In this document: in pieces, positions 1-10,373 of the stretch
How positions within the stretch are numbered: position 1 is the first letter of the stretch
Layout of the letters: each line of letters opens with the position of its first letter
DNA from: Alopecurus myosuroides
Lineage: Eukaryota > Streptophyta > Magnoliopsida > Poales > Poaceae
Assembly: GCA_028641055.1 (NCBI GenBank)
Contig: CM054060.1
Location: forward strand, 242,014,833-242,078,832
Length of the DNA stretch: 64,000 nucleotides
Reading direction: 5' to 3'
The notes under the pieces: generated by a model
The model's input: only the letters and a program-made list of their open reading frames with translations
What the model was told of the DNA's origin: nothing
Databases searched by the model: none
Position numbers and translations under genes: made by a program

Positions 1-598
1 TGACAAAGTTATCGAACAAGTTTTGACGGAATGAAAGTTCCTTTTCTATGTCCACCCCGAAGAGTGAACATGATCATGTATCAAATTCCCTCTGACGCAC
101 GATTACAGTGTTTTCTCGTGTTCTCCCTCGTCTACGGATATTACTTTGTGATATCCCAGACAATCCTTTCCATCTTGGTTATCTGTTTGAAGAAAACCTC
201 GGTTTCACAAGTTGTTCAACCTTTCTTTTCCAAAAGGATTTAAAGTCTTGTGCAAAGCTCATATTCTAAATCCTTTCAAGAACCATCGTCCGTAAACTTG
301 AAACCATCTTTTGTTCCCTCCGTTATCTTGATGTGTTTCATGCCTGTTAACTCAAAAGTTCTTTACGAACATTCTTGTCATGAGTTATCCATGAGATACT
401 CGATCTTCGTGAAGATCAAACCTTTTCAGAGTTTTCCCTATTACCTAAGGTGTAGCCTCTGGAGATCTTCGCAAGTGCTACGGATCAATCTCTTCAAGAA
501 GAGAACCGTAAGGATCGAGAAGATCGTTCAAAACCGGTGTTCCTTCTTTCTTCTCCTTCGGGAATCTCGGGACGAGATTCTCGTAAGGGGGGTAGATT
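1..598 (+). mobile_element. 3' end of internal region, Tekay-like gypsy element (copy 1)
   Basis: This is the end of the internal domain of a plus-strand LTR element that starts left of the window. It is closely similar to 18745-19352, the matching part of the complete element at 12018-22907, so both belong to one family. No open frame longer than about 117 codons is present and I see no intact integrase or chromodomain, so the coding part is decayed. It ends in a perfect hairpin (562-580) and a polypurine tract, followed directly by the LTR. Confidence 0.8.
562..598 (+). promoter_or_regulatory. Hairpin plus polypurine tract of copy 1
   Basis: GAATCTCG (562-569), loop GGA, CGAGATTC (573-580) is a perfect 8-bp inverted repeat. 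The purine run AAGGGGGG starts at 585 and the LTR begins at 599. The polypurine tract primes plus-strand DNA synthesis in LTR elements. The hairpin is conserved in the other two Tekay-like copies of this window. Confidence 0.8.
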
Positions 599-3500
599 TG
601 TAACATCCCAAGTTTGCTACATTAGAGGGTGTGGTGTGTGTTCATCTCATACATGCATCAAACAAAAATTTAAATCATGTTTCAACCAATTTAAATTGTG
701 AATTTTAAATGGTTTCAGAAAATTCCACAAAAAGTACTTAATTTGGGTTCCAAAATTTTGTATTGAAAAATTATTCAAATGCACCAACCCAAGATATGGT
801 TTTGTTGGAAATTTTATGAGCTTTTCAAAAATTATTTTTGCCAAATTTTATTCTTCCAAAAAGGCCCTCAAAAGTTCAAATCTGTTCTGTTTTCAATCAC
901 AGAAGGACCTAGTTGTGTTTTCCCAAAACTCTAGGGGTTTTTCGTAATTTTCTTTTCTTTCTCCCTTTCTTCTAGCTCCGGCCAGAAGGATGGAAGGCCG
1001 CCGCCAGCGCTTCGTGCCACGTCCTGCTCGCCTCGCGCGTGGATAAGAGGCAGAGAAGACGTCTCCATCGTGCCTTCTTCTCACTCGCCCCGTGAGCCCT
1101 CGCTCTGTCTCTCTCTGCTACAGAACCCGAATACTAACCCTAATGGTTTCGGCCGCCGTCAAATTCCGGCGATTGCCGTCGCGCCGGACCACCTCGAGGC
1201 CCTCCGTCCATCCCGGAAGCTCCCTGGGCCTCCAATGAACGTCCCCGAGGAAGGAATTGATCCGGGAGGGCCGGAATCCCCGCCGCCATCCGTTTCTTCA
1301 CCGACTCCGGCCGGCGGCCTCCGTCGCCAATCGCCGGCGATTGCGAACCCCTCCGGCCTCCCCGGTACCTCCACTGCAACCTATGTGAGTCCAGGAGCAC
1401 CCTGGTGCTCCCCGTTTTCCTCCCCTCCCTCTGTTTTGCTCCGGCGACATGCGCCACCACCAGCCGCCGCGCCGGTGGACGGCGTGGTCTTTCCGGCGAC
1501 CATAAGACAGCGGCGCCGCATCCCCTAGGTTGCCCACGACCCGCTCCACGTGATGCCCCAATCGATTCCATGAATAAACCATCGGGTTGTCCGAATTTGA
1601 GTTCAACAGAGAAGATCTTCTCTGGATGAGGCAAGCATGATGTCATCCTGACGTCATTTTTTTTTCCCTTTTTATTAATTTCAGGAATTCCAGAAAAGGA
1701 AATAAAATTGAATAATTCATAATCTCTGTTTTATAATTCAGAAAAATAAAAGTGAAGTACCAAAATGTTTGGAAAAATAAACTCTATCTGATTATGTCAC
1801 TTTTATACATGTTTGACAAACTTCAATTTTGGACATTATTTGAATTGGTTTAATTCATTTAAAAATGGAAAAATAAGTTTTTAATCACTAAAATTAGAAA
1901 ATTAAAAGTTATATACCATTTTGCTCAAAATGACAAATGCAACCTATTTATGATGTTTTCAACCCCATTTGAGCAACTAAAATTGGACTCACTTTCAGAA
2001 TCGCCCGAAACCCCCTCCGGGGCCTATTTCGGGCTAGTTTCAGTAAAAATGCTTAATTGCCATATTAACCCTAGCAACCCAAAGAACATGTTTAGGGCTT
2101 CTTTCAATGCATTAAATTGCTCATGCATACATATTGCGCATTGCATCGATGCCATGTTTGATTGTTGTTCTTCTTTTCGGTGTTGTTCCCCCTCGGTAGA
2201 ACGCGACTCCGAAGTGAAGGCCAGCAACCCCAATGGCGAATACTTGGTCCTAACCGACAAGTCAAGCACTTATTCCTGAAGACTTTCTCTGGTTTTCTTG
2301 AAGCAAGGCAAGCATAACCTCTTATCTGCCCATATATGATTTCGAAAGACTTTTCATTCTCGTACAAATGCATTCGATTCCAATGTATCTTGAGTCAATA
2401 GATAGAGTTATCCTATTTATTTGCATAACCCAGATATCATGATTCAATGCTCCTAGCAGACATAGGATTTGTTTGTGTGTATCGCCAGAGCCTCAAATAT
2501 GCCATGCTTAGTCATACATGCCTGTTATCTCTGCTCCATCCGGTTGATGAATCAGAGTTACGAAATAATCTAGTATGGCAGGAAGTAGTGGTAAGTTAAA
2601 GGGATATGTGTTTAATATGATTTAAAGGTGTGGATGATGAGACCACAGAGGGTCTGTGGTGGTTGTCTCGTTCATGCCCCTAGGAGCGAGTTCTCGTCTT
2701 CGAGCCAAGACTGAGCGTGCATCCACACGAGGGATTGGATTCCCCTCGGTCTCAACTTGCCTAGTTTGTTCCATGAGTTGCCTAGTTCGGGCTTTCCATT
2801 TCGATTTGCGGGGATATCAAAACGTTTTCAAAACTAGGACGTGGCGATGTATCAGCGCTCTGCGGGTAGGTAACCGTCGAGCATTGCGCACAACGATAGA
2901 GACCCGGCAGGAGATGGCCACTCCCTATTGGCGGTCCATCTCTACTCGGAGCGACTCATGGAATAGGCGAAGCAAGGGAAAGGTCGTGGTCAACCTCCAT
3001 CTGCCGGCACTTCCCGGAATAGTGCTAATCTAGTGGCATTAAGAGTTGGTTGGTACGTGTGGTTAAAGTTGTACACCCCTGCAGGGTTAAATCTTTTCGA
3101 AAAGCCGTGTCCGCGGTTAAGGAAGACTTGGTGACGGATTCTGTGATCATAGACAACTTAAACGGAATGATTAAAACTTGCTGATAACGAATGAAGGATG
3201 CCTCCTCGGAGATGCCGAGAGGGGTTACCTTGTAGCATGAGTTACCGGAACAACTTGATGTGGTGATCTTTGAAGCACGAGGTGCTGAAATGATATTGGT
3301 GGATAAAAAAATGATGATATCAGTAGTTGAGTAGATTTCTCATCTGTTTTCAAAATACTCCATGAGACGTGCTATTCCTCCCTCAATTTGGAAAATAAAG
3401 ATGGCTTTACGCAAATAACCTTCATAACTCTTTCTAAAAGAAGCAGATATATAATAGGTTAACTAAGTCTTGTTGAGTACCTCCCGTACTCATGTTTGCT

Positions 3501-4193
3501 TCAATTTGGTTCAGGTGGAGTTCCCCAGTTCGGTGGTGTTTCGACGTGGACATCGACGAGTAGTTTGGGGTTCCCAGGTAGCAGCCTGGAATCTATGGGT
3601 TGGGACGTCGCCTTATGTTGCGGCCTCTTAGGCCTTCTTGGTTCTTGTTGATTAGCAACATAATTTGCCTTCCGTTGTCTGATGTAATGTTGGGTCGTGT
3701 GACCTCTGCTTGTAAGCTATGCTCTAGTATCACCTGTTAATAAAGTTTCTTTGTCTATAGTGTTGCTTTGATCGGTTGTTGGTTTCGAGCTCATTGTTAT
3801 ACAGTTTTGGCTATGCCTGCACAGTTGTCGCAGTCGAGGGGATGTGGAGCCGATGATCCATATCCGAGCCCGCCTGTCGATGTGATCGGCCTGGGGCGAG
3901 GTAACCCCAGTAACCCTCGATTGTTGTTGCACTTTCTGGACACATAGCATCTCTGTATAACTTTGGTCCCGTTCCTTCAGTTTCATCCGACTCGTGGACG
4001 CTTGGGTATGCATAATTGGTTATGACTAGCATGGATGCAAGGAGTAGTAGACCGGGGATCCGGACTACGTGCCGATGAATCCGGTCTGCCTGCCGTTGTT
4101 TGTTGCGGCCGGGGCCGGTAACCCTGTAGCCCTTGTGAGTCCATGGCTAGGAGCACATAACAGTATGTATATCTCTGGGTCCGGGGTCTGACA
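599..4193 (+). repeat. 3' LTR of Tekay-like element, copy 1
   Basis: The LTR starts TGTAACATCCC right after the polypurine tract and ends TGACA at 4193. It aligns end to end with the 3555-bp LTRs at 12018 and 19353, but with visibly more substitutions and indels, so it is an older member. A GC-rich block lies at about 960-1530 inside otherwise AT-rich sequence and ends in CCCTAG|GT at 1528/1529. It abuts the reverse transcriptase of a minus-strand element at 4194, so it was inserted there. The likely target duplication is 4194-4198 (aaccc), but the matching copy lies outside the window. Short ORFs inside it look fortuitous. Confidence 0.88.
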
Positions 4194-4788
4194 AACCCAA
4201 AGCACATGACACGATAGCAATAAGCCTCGTACGGGGTAATAAAGGCAGTCTTTATTTGATCATCCGGGTTGAGAGCTATCTGATGAAAACCAGAGTAGGC
4301 ATCTATGAAAGGTAAAAGCTCACAACCAGCAGTGGAATCGATCACCTGATCTATGCGGGGTAGCGGGAATGGATCCTTGGGGCAGGCCTTGTTCAGGTCG
4401 GTGTAGTCCACGCACATACGCCATGCGGTGTCGGCCTTGGGGTCCTCCTTCTTCTTCTCAACCATAACCGGGTTGGCTAGCTAGTCCGGATGCAATACCT
4501 CCATGATAAAGTTGCTTATCAGCAACTTGGTGATCTGATCACCGATAGCTTTCCTCCTCTCATCACCAAAGCGGCGCATAGCCTGCTTAACCGGCTTGGT
4601 CTCATGCCGCACATGTAGCCAGTGCTCAACCAACTCCCTCGGGACACCGGGCAGATCCTCATTAGACCAGGCAAATACGTCCCGATTCTCACGGAGGAAG
4701 TGGATGAGCTCGCTTTCCTATTTCTCTCCCAACCCGGCGCCGATGATGGCAACACGGTCTGGGAACTCGGGATCAACCTAGACCTTCT
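4194..4788 (-). pseudogene. Reverse transcriptase N-terminal part, Tat-like gypsy (broken)
   Basis: Minus-strand translation gives a recognisable gypsy RT start with the motifs CVDYTDLNKACPKDPFPLP, a DAYSGFHQI-like block and KTAFITP. The catalytic region downstream of CFGF is missing because copy 1 of the Tekay-like element was inserted at 4193/4194. The stretch upstream of the RT carries in-frame stops, one near 4483 (just before the LANPVMVEKKK segment) and one near 4718, where Trp or similar codons have become TAG. No functional enzyme can be made. Group assignment is from motif recognition. Confidence 0.85.
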
Positions 4789-4795
4789 TTGTCTC

Positions 4796-5577
4796 CTAGG
4801 ACGTCTGGAATGCAGTTCCGTACTGGGAACTCGGCATGCCAGGCGCACCGACTTGCGCAGCCTGAGCCATAGCCACTACCTCATGTATCTTCTTCTTCTC
4901 GGCAGCAATGACCATGGACTCCGCCACCTGAGAACTAGCAGACGCGCATTCCAAGGAACGATTGTAATCACCCGAGATGGTGATGACGCCATTGGGACCG
5001 GGTAGCTTCATCTTCAAGTAGGCTGCATGGGTTGAGGCCATGAACTTGCTGAGGGCAGGCCTACCGAGTAGAGCATGGTAGGGGCTCTGAAGATCAACTA
5101 CTTCAAACTGCAGGCACTCGGTGCGGCAGTTCTCCCTGGTGCCGAACAGGACATCCACCCAGATGCGGCCGATTGGAGCACAGGATACTCCAGGCACAAT
5201 GCCATGGAAAGTGATTCTGCTGGGTAGCAGCATGTTCTCGGCAAGGCCAAGCTTGTACAGTGTATCCCGGTACATGATGTTGATGCTGCTGCCGTTATCT
5301 ATCAGCACCTTGCTGAACCTGACATTCTTCTGGGTTCCCAGGAAAGTGGGATCCACCACCAGAGCATAGCTACCCGGGTTGGGCATCACCTTGGGATGAT
5401 CAGCTCTGGACCAAGTGATCTCTTGGTCGCACCAGTGCAGGTAGTGAGGTACAGCTGGTATCACTGCGTTTACCTCCATTGCACGCATGTGCAGTGACTG
5501 CTTGTCGGCTGGCTCGGTGGTGAATATCATGTAGCTCTCATGGTTTTCCTGGTACTGGTTGCGGTCTCCACCACCAT

Positions 5578-5611
<34 letters not shown>

Positions 5612-5905
5612 GTTATTGTTGTTGTTTCTGTTGTTGCGGGTGTAGTAGTTGCGGTTGTGGTTGTTGCGGTTGTCGTAGTTGTAGTTGCGGTTGGCTCCCT
5701 GAGCCACTTGATTCACATTCTCCCTTCTTGGAAACACTGCAGGCCTGGGAGCAGCTGCCCGAATAAGCTGCACATTGGCATTCGCAGCCGGCAGAGGAGG
5801 AGGGGGGAAGGTCTTCATTCTTGATGCGGTCCCACCAGCTGCACTGTCGGGTAGTGTGGTTGGCTGGCCTACTCGGATGCCGAGTATGGAAGCTGCAGGG
5901 CCCAT
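4796..5905 (-). pseudogene. Gag C-terminus and aspartic protease, Tat-like gypsy
   Basis: A 369-codon open frame. Its N-terminal third is basic and Asn-rich, including a run of more than ten Asn encoded by a GTT/AAC repeat. The centre holds the retroviral-type protease with IDNGSSINIMY (in place of the more usual D-T/S-G) and a later LLGRPAL flap-like segment. In this clade the protease cleaves the Gag-Pol polyprotein. The frame overlaps the upstream gag frame (5613-6707) in another phase, so a frameshift separates them. Relic of a polyprotein, not a separate gene. Confidence 0.78.
5575..5635. repeat. GTT/AAC microsatellite in gag
   Basis: An imperfect run of GTT triplets (AAC on the coding strand) encodes poly-Asn in the gag C-terminal region. 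Slippage here probably contributed to the loss of reading frame. Confidence 0.85.
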
Positions 5906-6707
5906 CCTTCATGTTCCCAAAGATAAAACTCGGAGCTGGATCCGGGTTGCCGCTACTCTGCTGGGGAGCATTGTAAGGCTTCTTGATGCCTTGGCCCTGA
6001 TTCTGGTTTTGCCCGTATTGGGCTCCAGCAGTTTTTTGCCTTTGGCTACTCCCAGCAGCCGTGGCCACAACATTCACCTCCTCTGGATCATACCGAGTAT
6101 CAATACGGTCACCTCTGTGCTTATTGCGGAAGTCATTGCGACTGTTGCCGTCCTGATACTTCCTTCTCGGCTCAGGAGAATCGAGCAGAGGCTGAGTAGG
6201 ATCACCGAGTGCATACATATCTGCAATCTTGATTGTCTCGGCGAGAGTACTCGGCATCTCTCTTGGCAATTTCTGCCACAACATGCTGCCATGCCTGCAG
6301 CCCTGAGCAAACCAAGTAATGGCATGAGCCTCATTCACACCTTCAGAGGTGTTCCTCAAAGTGCTCCACCGAGTAAGGTACTCTCGGTCAGTTTCCTCTT
6401 CTCGCTGCTTGCAAGAAGACAGTTGTTGCGGCCTATTCGGCCTCTTGTAGGTGCTGGTGAAGTTGCTGATGAAGGATTCCGAGAAGTGTAGCCAATAGTT
6501 GATACTGTCCTTGGGTAGGTTGTTGAGCCAAGTCCGAGCCGGGCCCTCTAGCATTTGCGGAACATACCGCACAACCCATCTCCGATTGCCGCCTGCAATA
6601 TGCACGGCGGTAACATAGTCGCTCAGCCAATCTTCCGGCTTGGTGCTACCATTGTAGCACTTGGTCCCCCTGGCCAGCTGAAAATGGTTCACGGAGGGCT
6701 CCTCCAT
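5613..6707 (-). pseudogene. Gag (Retrotrans_gag-type), Tat-like gypsy
   Basis: A 364-codon frame with the classical gypsy gag block: LARGTKCYNGSTKPEDWL, then GPARTWLNNLP and the YLTRWSTLRNT segment, a capsid-like helical domain that packages element RNA in virus-like particles. A Cys/His-rich stretch (CSFHTRHPSRPANHTTRQC) follows in the place of a zinc knuckle. It begins about where the upstream 515-codon frame ends (6689), one phase off, so a small indel broke one longer Gag. After residue about 300 the frame runs into shifted low-complexity sequence. Confidence 0.83.
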
Positions 6708-8236
6708 GATGCGACGACTAAAGCAATCTGGGCGGGTGGCCCCTTGTTCTCGAGCTGGGCGGACCGATTGATCTGGTCCATCTTGTACCTTGCATCACGC
6801 TCCAACATGCGGTCACCCACGCGATCAATGACATCTCTCGGGTCAGCGTACCCGGCTAGCCCCATTGCCGAGTACCCATCATCATAGCGGTCTTGCTGCA
6901 CCGCTGTGGGTTGCACAACCGGATTGGCTGCTGGCACAGCCGCACGCGGCTGTGCTGCCGCTGGTTGCTGAGTCCTCTGCCGAGTAGGTTGGGCAGCATG
7001 ACACCGAGAAGGCCCTGTATGGTTCCCTCCTTGCTCCTTACTGTGAGCTTTAGTGGCTTGATAGCCTGCTCCTGCAGAGTTGTGTTTCTGACCGGGCTGC
7101 CGCGGCACAACGTGCTGTTTTGCGGCGACAGCCGGGTCGTACACATGCATCTGTCTTCTCTTCCCAGAGTGCACACTCTGGTCCCTCTCATTGCCAGGAA
7201 GCGGCGATGAGGCCTGATCCGTAGATCTGACCGCACGCGAGTGCACAATCTGAGAAGCGCCAGCACCCGGATTGGCTTTCCGGAACTCCTCGTTCTGCCT
7301 GCCAGCCTCTAGCACTAGCTCGTTGAGTCTCTCCTGCTGCCTAGCGCGCGCGTCGCCAGTGAGATGCGGCAACTCAGCAGCCACTGCCTCTGCAGCCCTT
7401 AGAGTTTTGGCGGGGGTGCTGTATCTAGGCCTACCAACAGTGTACAAACTAGCAGATTGGCTAGCAGCCCTACCATCTATAGTTAGCTCAGCGCCTAAGT
7501 TGCGACGAGTAACGCCTATCTTGCTAGGCAGCCTAGAAACAGGAGTAAAGCCATGCGCTGCATTGTACTCGTTTTGCGCCAGGTTAAGCTCAAGCTTAAC
7601 CTTCTCCAGCTCCTGGGACTCCGCGAGTAGCCCTTGACGTTGCTGCTCGATTTGCGCCTTCATGGCGGCGAGTTCCGCCTCGTTGGGTTGCGGCATACCC
7701 AGCTGCACGGTTGCGCCCCCGCGAGCAACTCGTATCGCTGTGGACGTGGAAGGATCCACGTAGCCCGGAATGTTCTGGGGCTTCTCGTAGGGCTTGTGGC
7801 CCTTCGCACCAGCAGGTTCCTCGATGACGCCAGCGGCAGCGGCCGCACCCTTCTCGGCATCGATAGCCGGGCCTGTCATCATCACCTCCACGCTGTCCGC
7901 GGAGCAGCCAGTTGGCTTCTCGCGGGCAGCGAGTACAGCAGAAGGATCTTCCGTGACGAGCACCACCTCTGGGAACTCGCGGATGACGATGGTGCCGACG
8001 TAGACCAGATGCGTGCCGAAGGAGAGCACCGAGCCATCTGCAGGCATGGGCCTGCCGCCGAAATCTCTGGCGTTGTCGGTGAAGAAGTCAAAGGAGCCGA
8101 ATCTGTGGACAAGGCCACAGACCACGCGCTCCCCTGAAGCTGAAATCGGTCCCGTCCGAATGTGAACTCCAGCCAGCGCCGCTGCTGGCCCAATGGTGGG
8201 CGCCAATTGTCGTGGTGGTGTCACGGAAGATGCCAT
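6689..8236 (-). pseudogene. Gag N-terminal extension, Tat-like gypsy
   Basis: A 515-codon open frame rich in Ala, Gln, Arg and Pro, with a short helical segment around residues 185-215 (EAELAAMKAQIEQQRQGLL) that could form a coiled coil. It is in the position of the long N-terminal gag extension seen in cereal Tat elements. The most upstream ATG (8236) lies inside the LTR, and the frame stays open through the primer-binding site (8194-8205), so the first residues may not be real. A later Met (about residue 112, MTGPAID) is an alternative start. It joins the 5613-6707 gag after a frameshift. Confidence 0.68.
8194..8205 (-). other. Primer-binding site, Tat-like gypsy
   Basis: The minus strand reads TGGCGCCCACCA two bases after the LTR end. 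The TGGCGCCC core pairs with a tRNA 3' end (a Lys- or Arg-type primer is my guess) and starts minus-strand DNA synthesis. Confidence 0.75.
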
Positions 8237-9070
8237 AGAATGGCTAAAGTGTTGGGGCCGATGGACGCTGGAGGTATCCGGGGAGGGATCGCACGCCGAG
8301 TAGCCGCGCTAAGGTATATCTAGCACTGCAAACAACAAGATCTACCCAGGTTCAGGGCCCTCGTGTGGAGGTAACACCCCTACTCATGCCTATCTCTCTA
8401 TATGTGTGTTCTCTGAGTAGCCACAGTACAAAGTATGTCTCCTGGCCGAGTAGCCACTCAGCTGTTCTCTCTTGCTCTAGTGTAAGCTCTAGCAATAAAT
8501 GCGAAGTCAAGCAACGTCCCTCGCGCAGGAGGGGGCAGGGCACCTTATATACTGGTCCCCAGCCGAATAAACAAAGACTAAAAGGTACAGTGATGTGAAT
8601 TGACCACTGTGATGTTGGCACGCTTCCGAGATCTCGCGCGGAGAAGCCGCCGCGCCGTACGGCTGACAGCTCCTGTCCACTCTGTCAGCCTCGCAGCGTA
8701 GACCTCCATCCCGTCATGTCCCCTCTGTACTTGACAAGACTGGACGGCTGCCTAACCCTGCGTCACGGATGATCATGAACCTAGTAAGTTGAACCGCACG
8801 CCGGTACGGACGCAGGATACGCGGGATCTCTTGTCAGAACGGCTCCATTGACTTCTGGCCCGAGTAGGATTGTCATCCGTCTACTCAGACCAACTTCTTT
8901 ACTCGGACGAACATAACTTCCTTGATATCTTCTCTTGGCCTTCGGTGGATGCGGCCGGATAGAAACCTACCGGGTAGCAAGTACCAGGGTAGCCGTCTAC
9001 CCGGTCAACAGCACCTTGACCTTCACTTTAGCACTTGCCTTACCCCTATTCGGGGGGTAACCCCCCGACA
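8208..9070 (-). repeat. 5' LTR of Tat-like gypsy element
   Basis: On the minus strand it runs from TGTCGGGGGGTTACC (at 9070) to ACCACGACA (at 8208), 863 bp with TG...CA ends, followed by the primer-binding site. It carries a TATA box. The flanking 9071-9075 (gcaag) would be one target duplication. The other lies outside the window. Confidence 0.85.
8543..8553 (-). promoter_or_regulatory. TATA box of Tat-like LTR
   Basis: The minus strand reads AGTATATAAGG about 490 bp into the LTR, followed by a GC-rich leader. This is a good match to a plant TATA box for a Pol II promoter driving the element. Confidence 0.6.
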
Positions 9071-9422
9071 GCAAGGGTAAACTTCAAGTAATTATCTTAG
9101 CAGCAATACAAACTAGAGGCTAGGGTTTTGTATTTTGGTTTAAACTGGTTCTACCTCCTCAACTGGCAGGAAGGGAGAATATAAGGGGGAGGGGTGCGGC
9201 CACAAGGGTCTCCTTGGGCAAGCAACAATCCCCCTATGACCAGGACTCCTACTTGGACTCTAAAAGAGATACAAACTGATCCACCATTAAGGGATTCGTC
9301 CAATTATGGTATACAAACCATACCTTTTTCGAATAGGATTTTCTATGGGCGCATTTGACTTGTTGGAGGCGTCATCCCCTTGTCATCATGAATAACAATT
9401 GTTCTTATTGGAATAATAATTG

Positions 9423-9725
9423 TTATTCTTTGTTTTCACCATCTTGATCACTTGTTTTCACCATGATCATTTTGTTTTCACCATCTTCTAGTCTTGTTTT
9501 CACCATGGCTCCTTTGTTTTCACCATTTGTACATTTGTTTTCTAGCTCCTCTTGATTGTTCTCCTCCATCATGTGTGTGTTATCAATAAACCTAATCATA
9601 CATAAATGCATAGACTTAGGTAGTATAAATTTCTCATAATCACAAATAGCATAATCAATCAGGAGTGAATTCACCTGTTGTTCTAGTAGCTTGGTCCTTG
9701 ATCTTGTCATAGGTCCAAGTCTCAC
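9423..9725 (-). pseudogene. Gag-like N-terminal fragment (MTRSR type)
   Basis: A 100-codon frame starting MRLGPMTRSRTKLLEQQVNSL. The start is similar to the minus-strand ORF at 63080-63499 (MTRSRAKAMHDKVNSI), a gag-like opening that I recognise from grass gypsy elements. The second half consists of degenerate repeats of NGENK/MVKT-like units encoded by a minisatellite (9432-9545). It lacks the rest of gag, so it is a fragment. Confidence 0.5.
9432..9545. repeat. Minisatellite with TTGTTTTCACCAT units
   Basis: The motif TTGTTTTCACCAT recurs about five times at roughly 25-30 bp spacing (near 9429, 9452, 9470, 9494, 9513), making a short degenerate tandem array inside the gag-like ORF. Confidence 0.75.
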
Positions 9726-10373
9726 TCCATCTTGTTTAAGTGGAAATGTACTAGGGATGTCCTCATCACTTTCTAAACAGAAATAATTAATTGTAATATG
9801 GTCAAGTATATTTTTAAAGACATATCACATTTGAAAACATGTTTTCTCTAGGTCCTTTTCTCACAATTAATTTGGTGGAAACATCTTATTATTTCATAGT
9901 TTATATTATAGTTGACTGGTGATATAGTTAATTTTGGTTTGCAAATATTTTCAGTAACCAAATAGTTGGAAGATGAAATATTATTATTGAAAACAACCAT
10001 TTGGAAAACATATTGTTAAGAAAACCATTTATCACTCTTTAAAGTTTGATAAATCATTTTGTAGTCACATGACTATTTTCAAATTTATGAAACAATTAAT
10101 GATGGTGAAAATCTCATTGGGGTTTGCAAACCTCAAGTTTTGAATGCCATGAAAACATTTTCAAAGTAGTATTTGATTTGAAAACATTTTATAGAACAGG
10201 GTTTGCGAAGGGAAAACTATCACTTTGAAATATGAAGACTTAGTTGAAAGAGGTTTTAGGGATTATGGAAGACAGAGGCATATTTCAATAACATTGGAAT
10301 AACAATATTATTTCCTTTGTGTTTGGGATTTATTTCTTTTTGGTGGCTTGCTTTTAATAGAAAACAAAAACTT

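Larger units (their letters stand above)
4194..9070 (-). mobile_element. Truncated Tat-like Ty3/gypsy retrotransposon
   Basis: Read on the minus strand the order is 5' LTR (9070-8208), primer-binding site, gag, protease and the start of reverse transcriptase, which stops at 4194 where the Tekay-like LTR was inserted. The RT has the CVDYTDLNKACPKDPFPLP style of the Tat/Ogre/Retand group of non-chromodomain gypsy elements. RNase H, integrase and the 3' LTR are not in the window. Frameshifts and stops show that this copy is dead. Confidence 0.87.

Noticed and set aside
1070..1646. Overlapping GC-rich ORFs in LTR copy 1 (and the counterparts near 12351-12963, 19686-20340, 47564-48292, 58927-59655)
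   Set aside because: Low-complexity Pro/Arg/Ser translations in several frames at once, inside LTRs. They reflect base composition, not host genes.
5775..6491. 238-codon plus-strand open frame
   Set aside because: Opposite strand of the Tat-like gag, which has clear family motifs. No independent signal.
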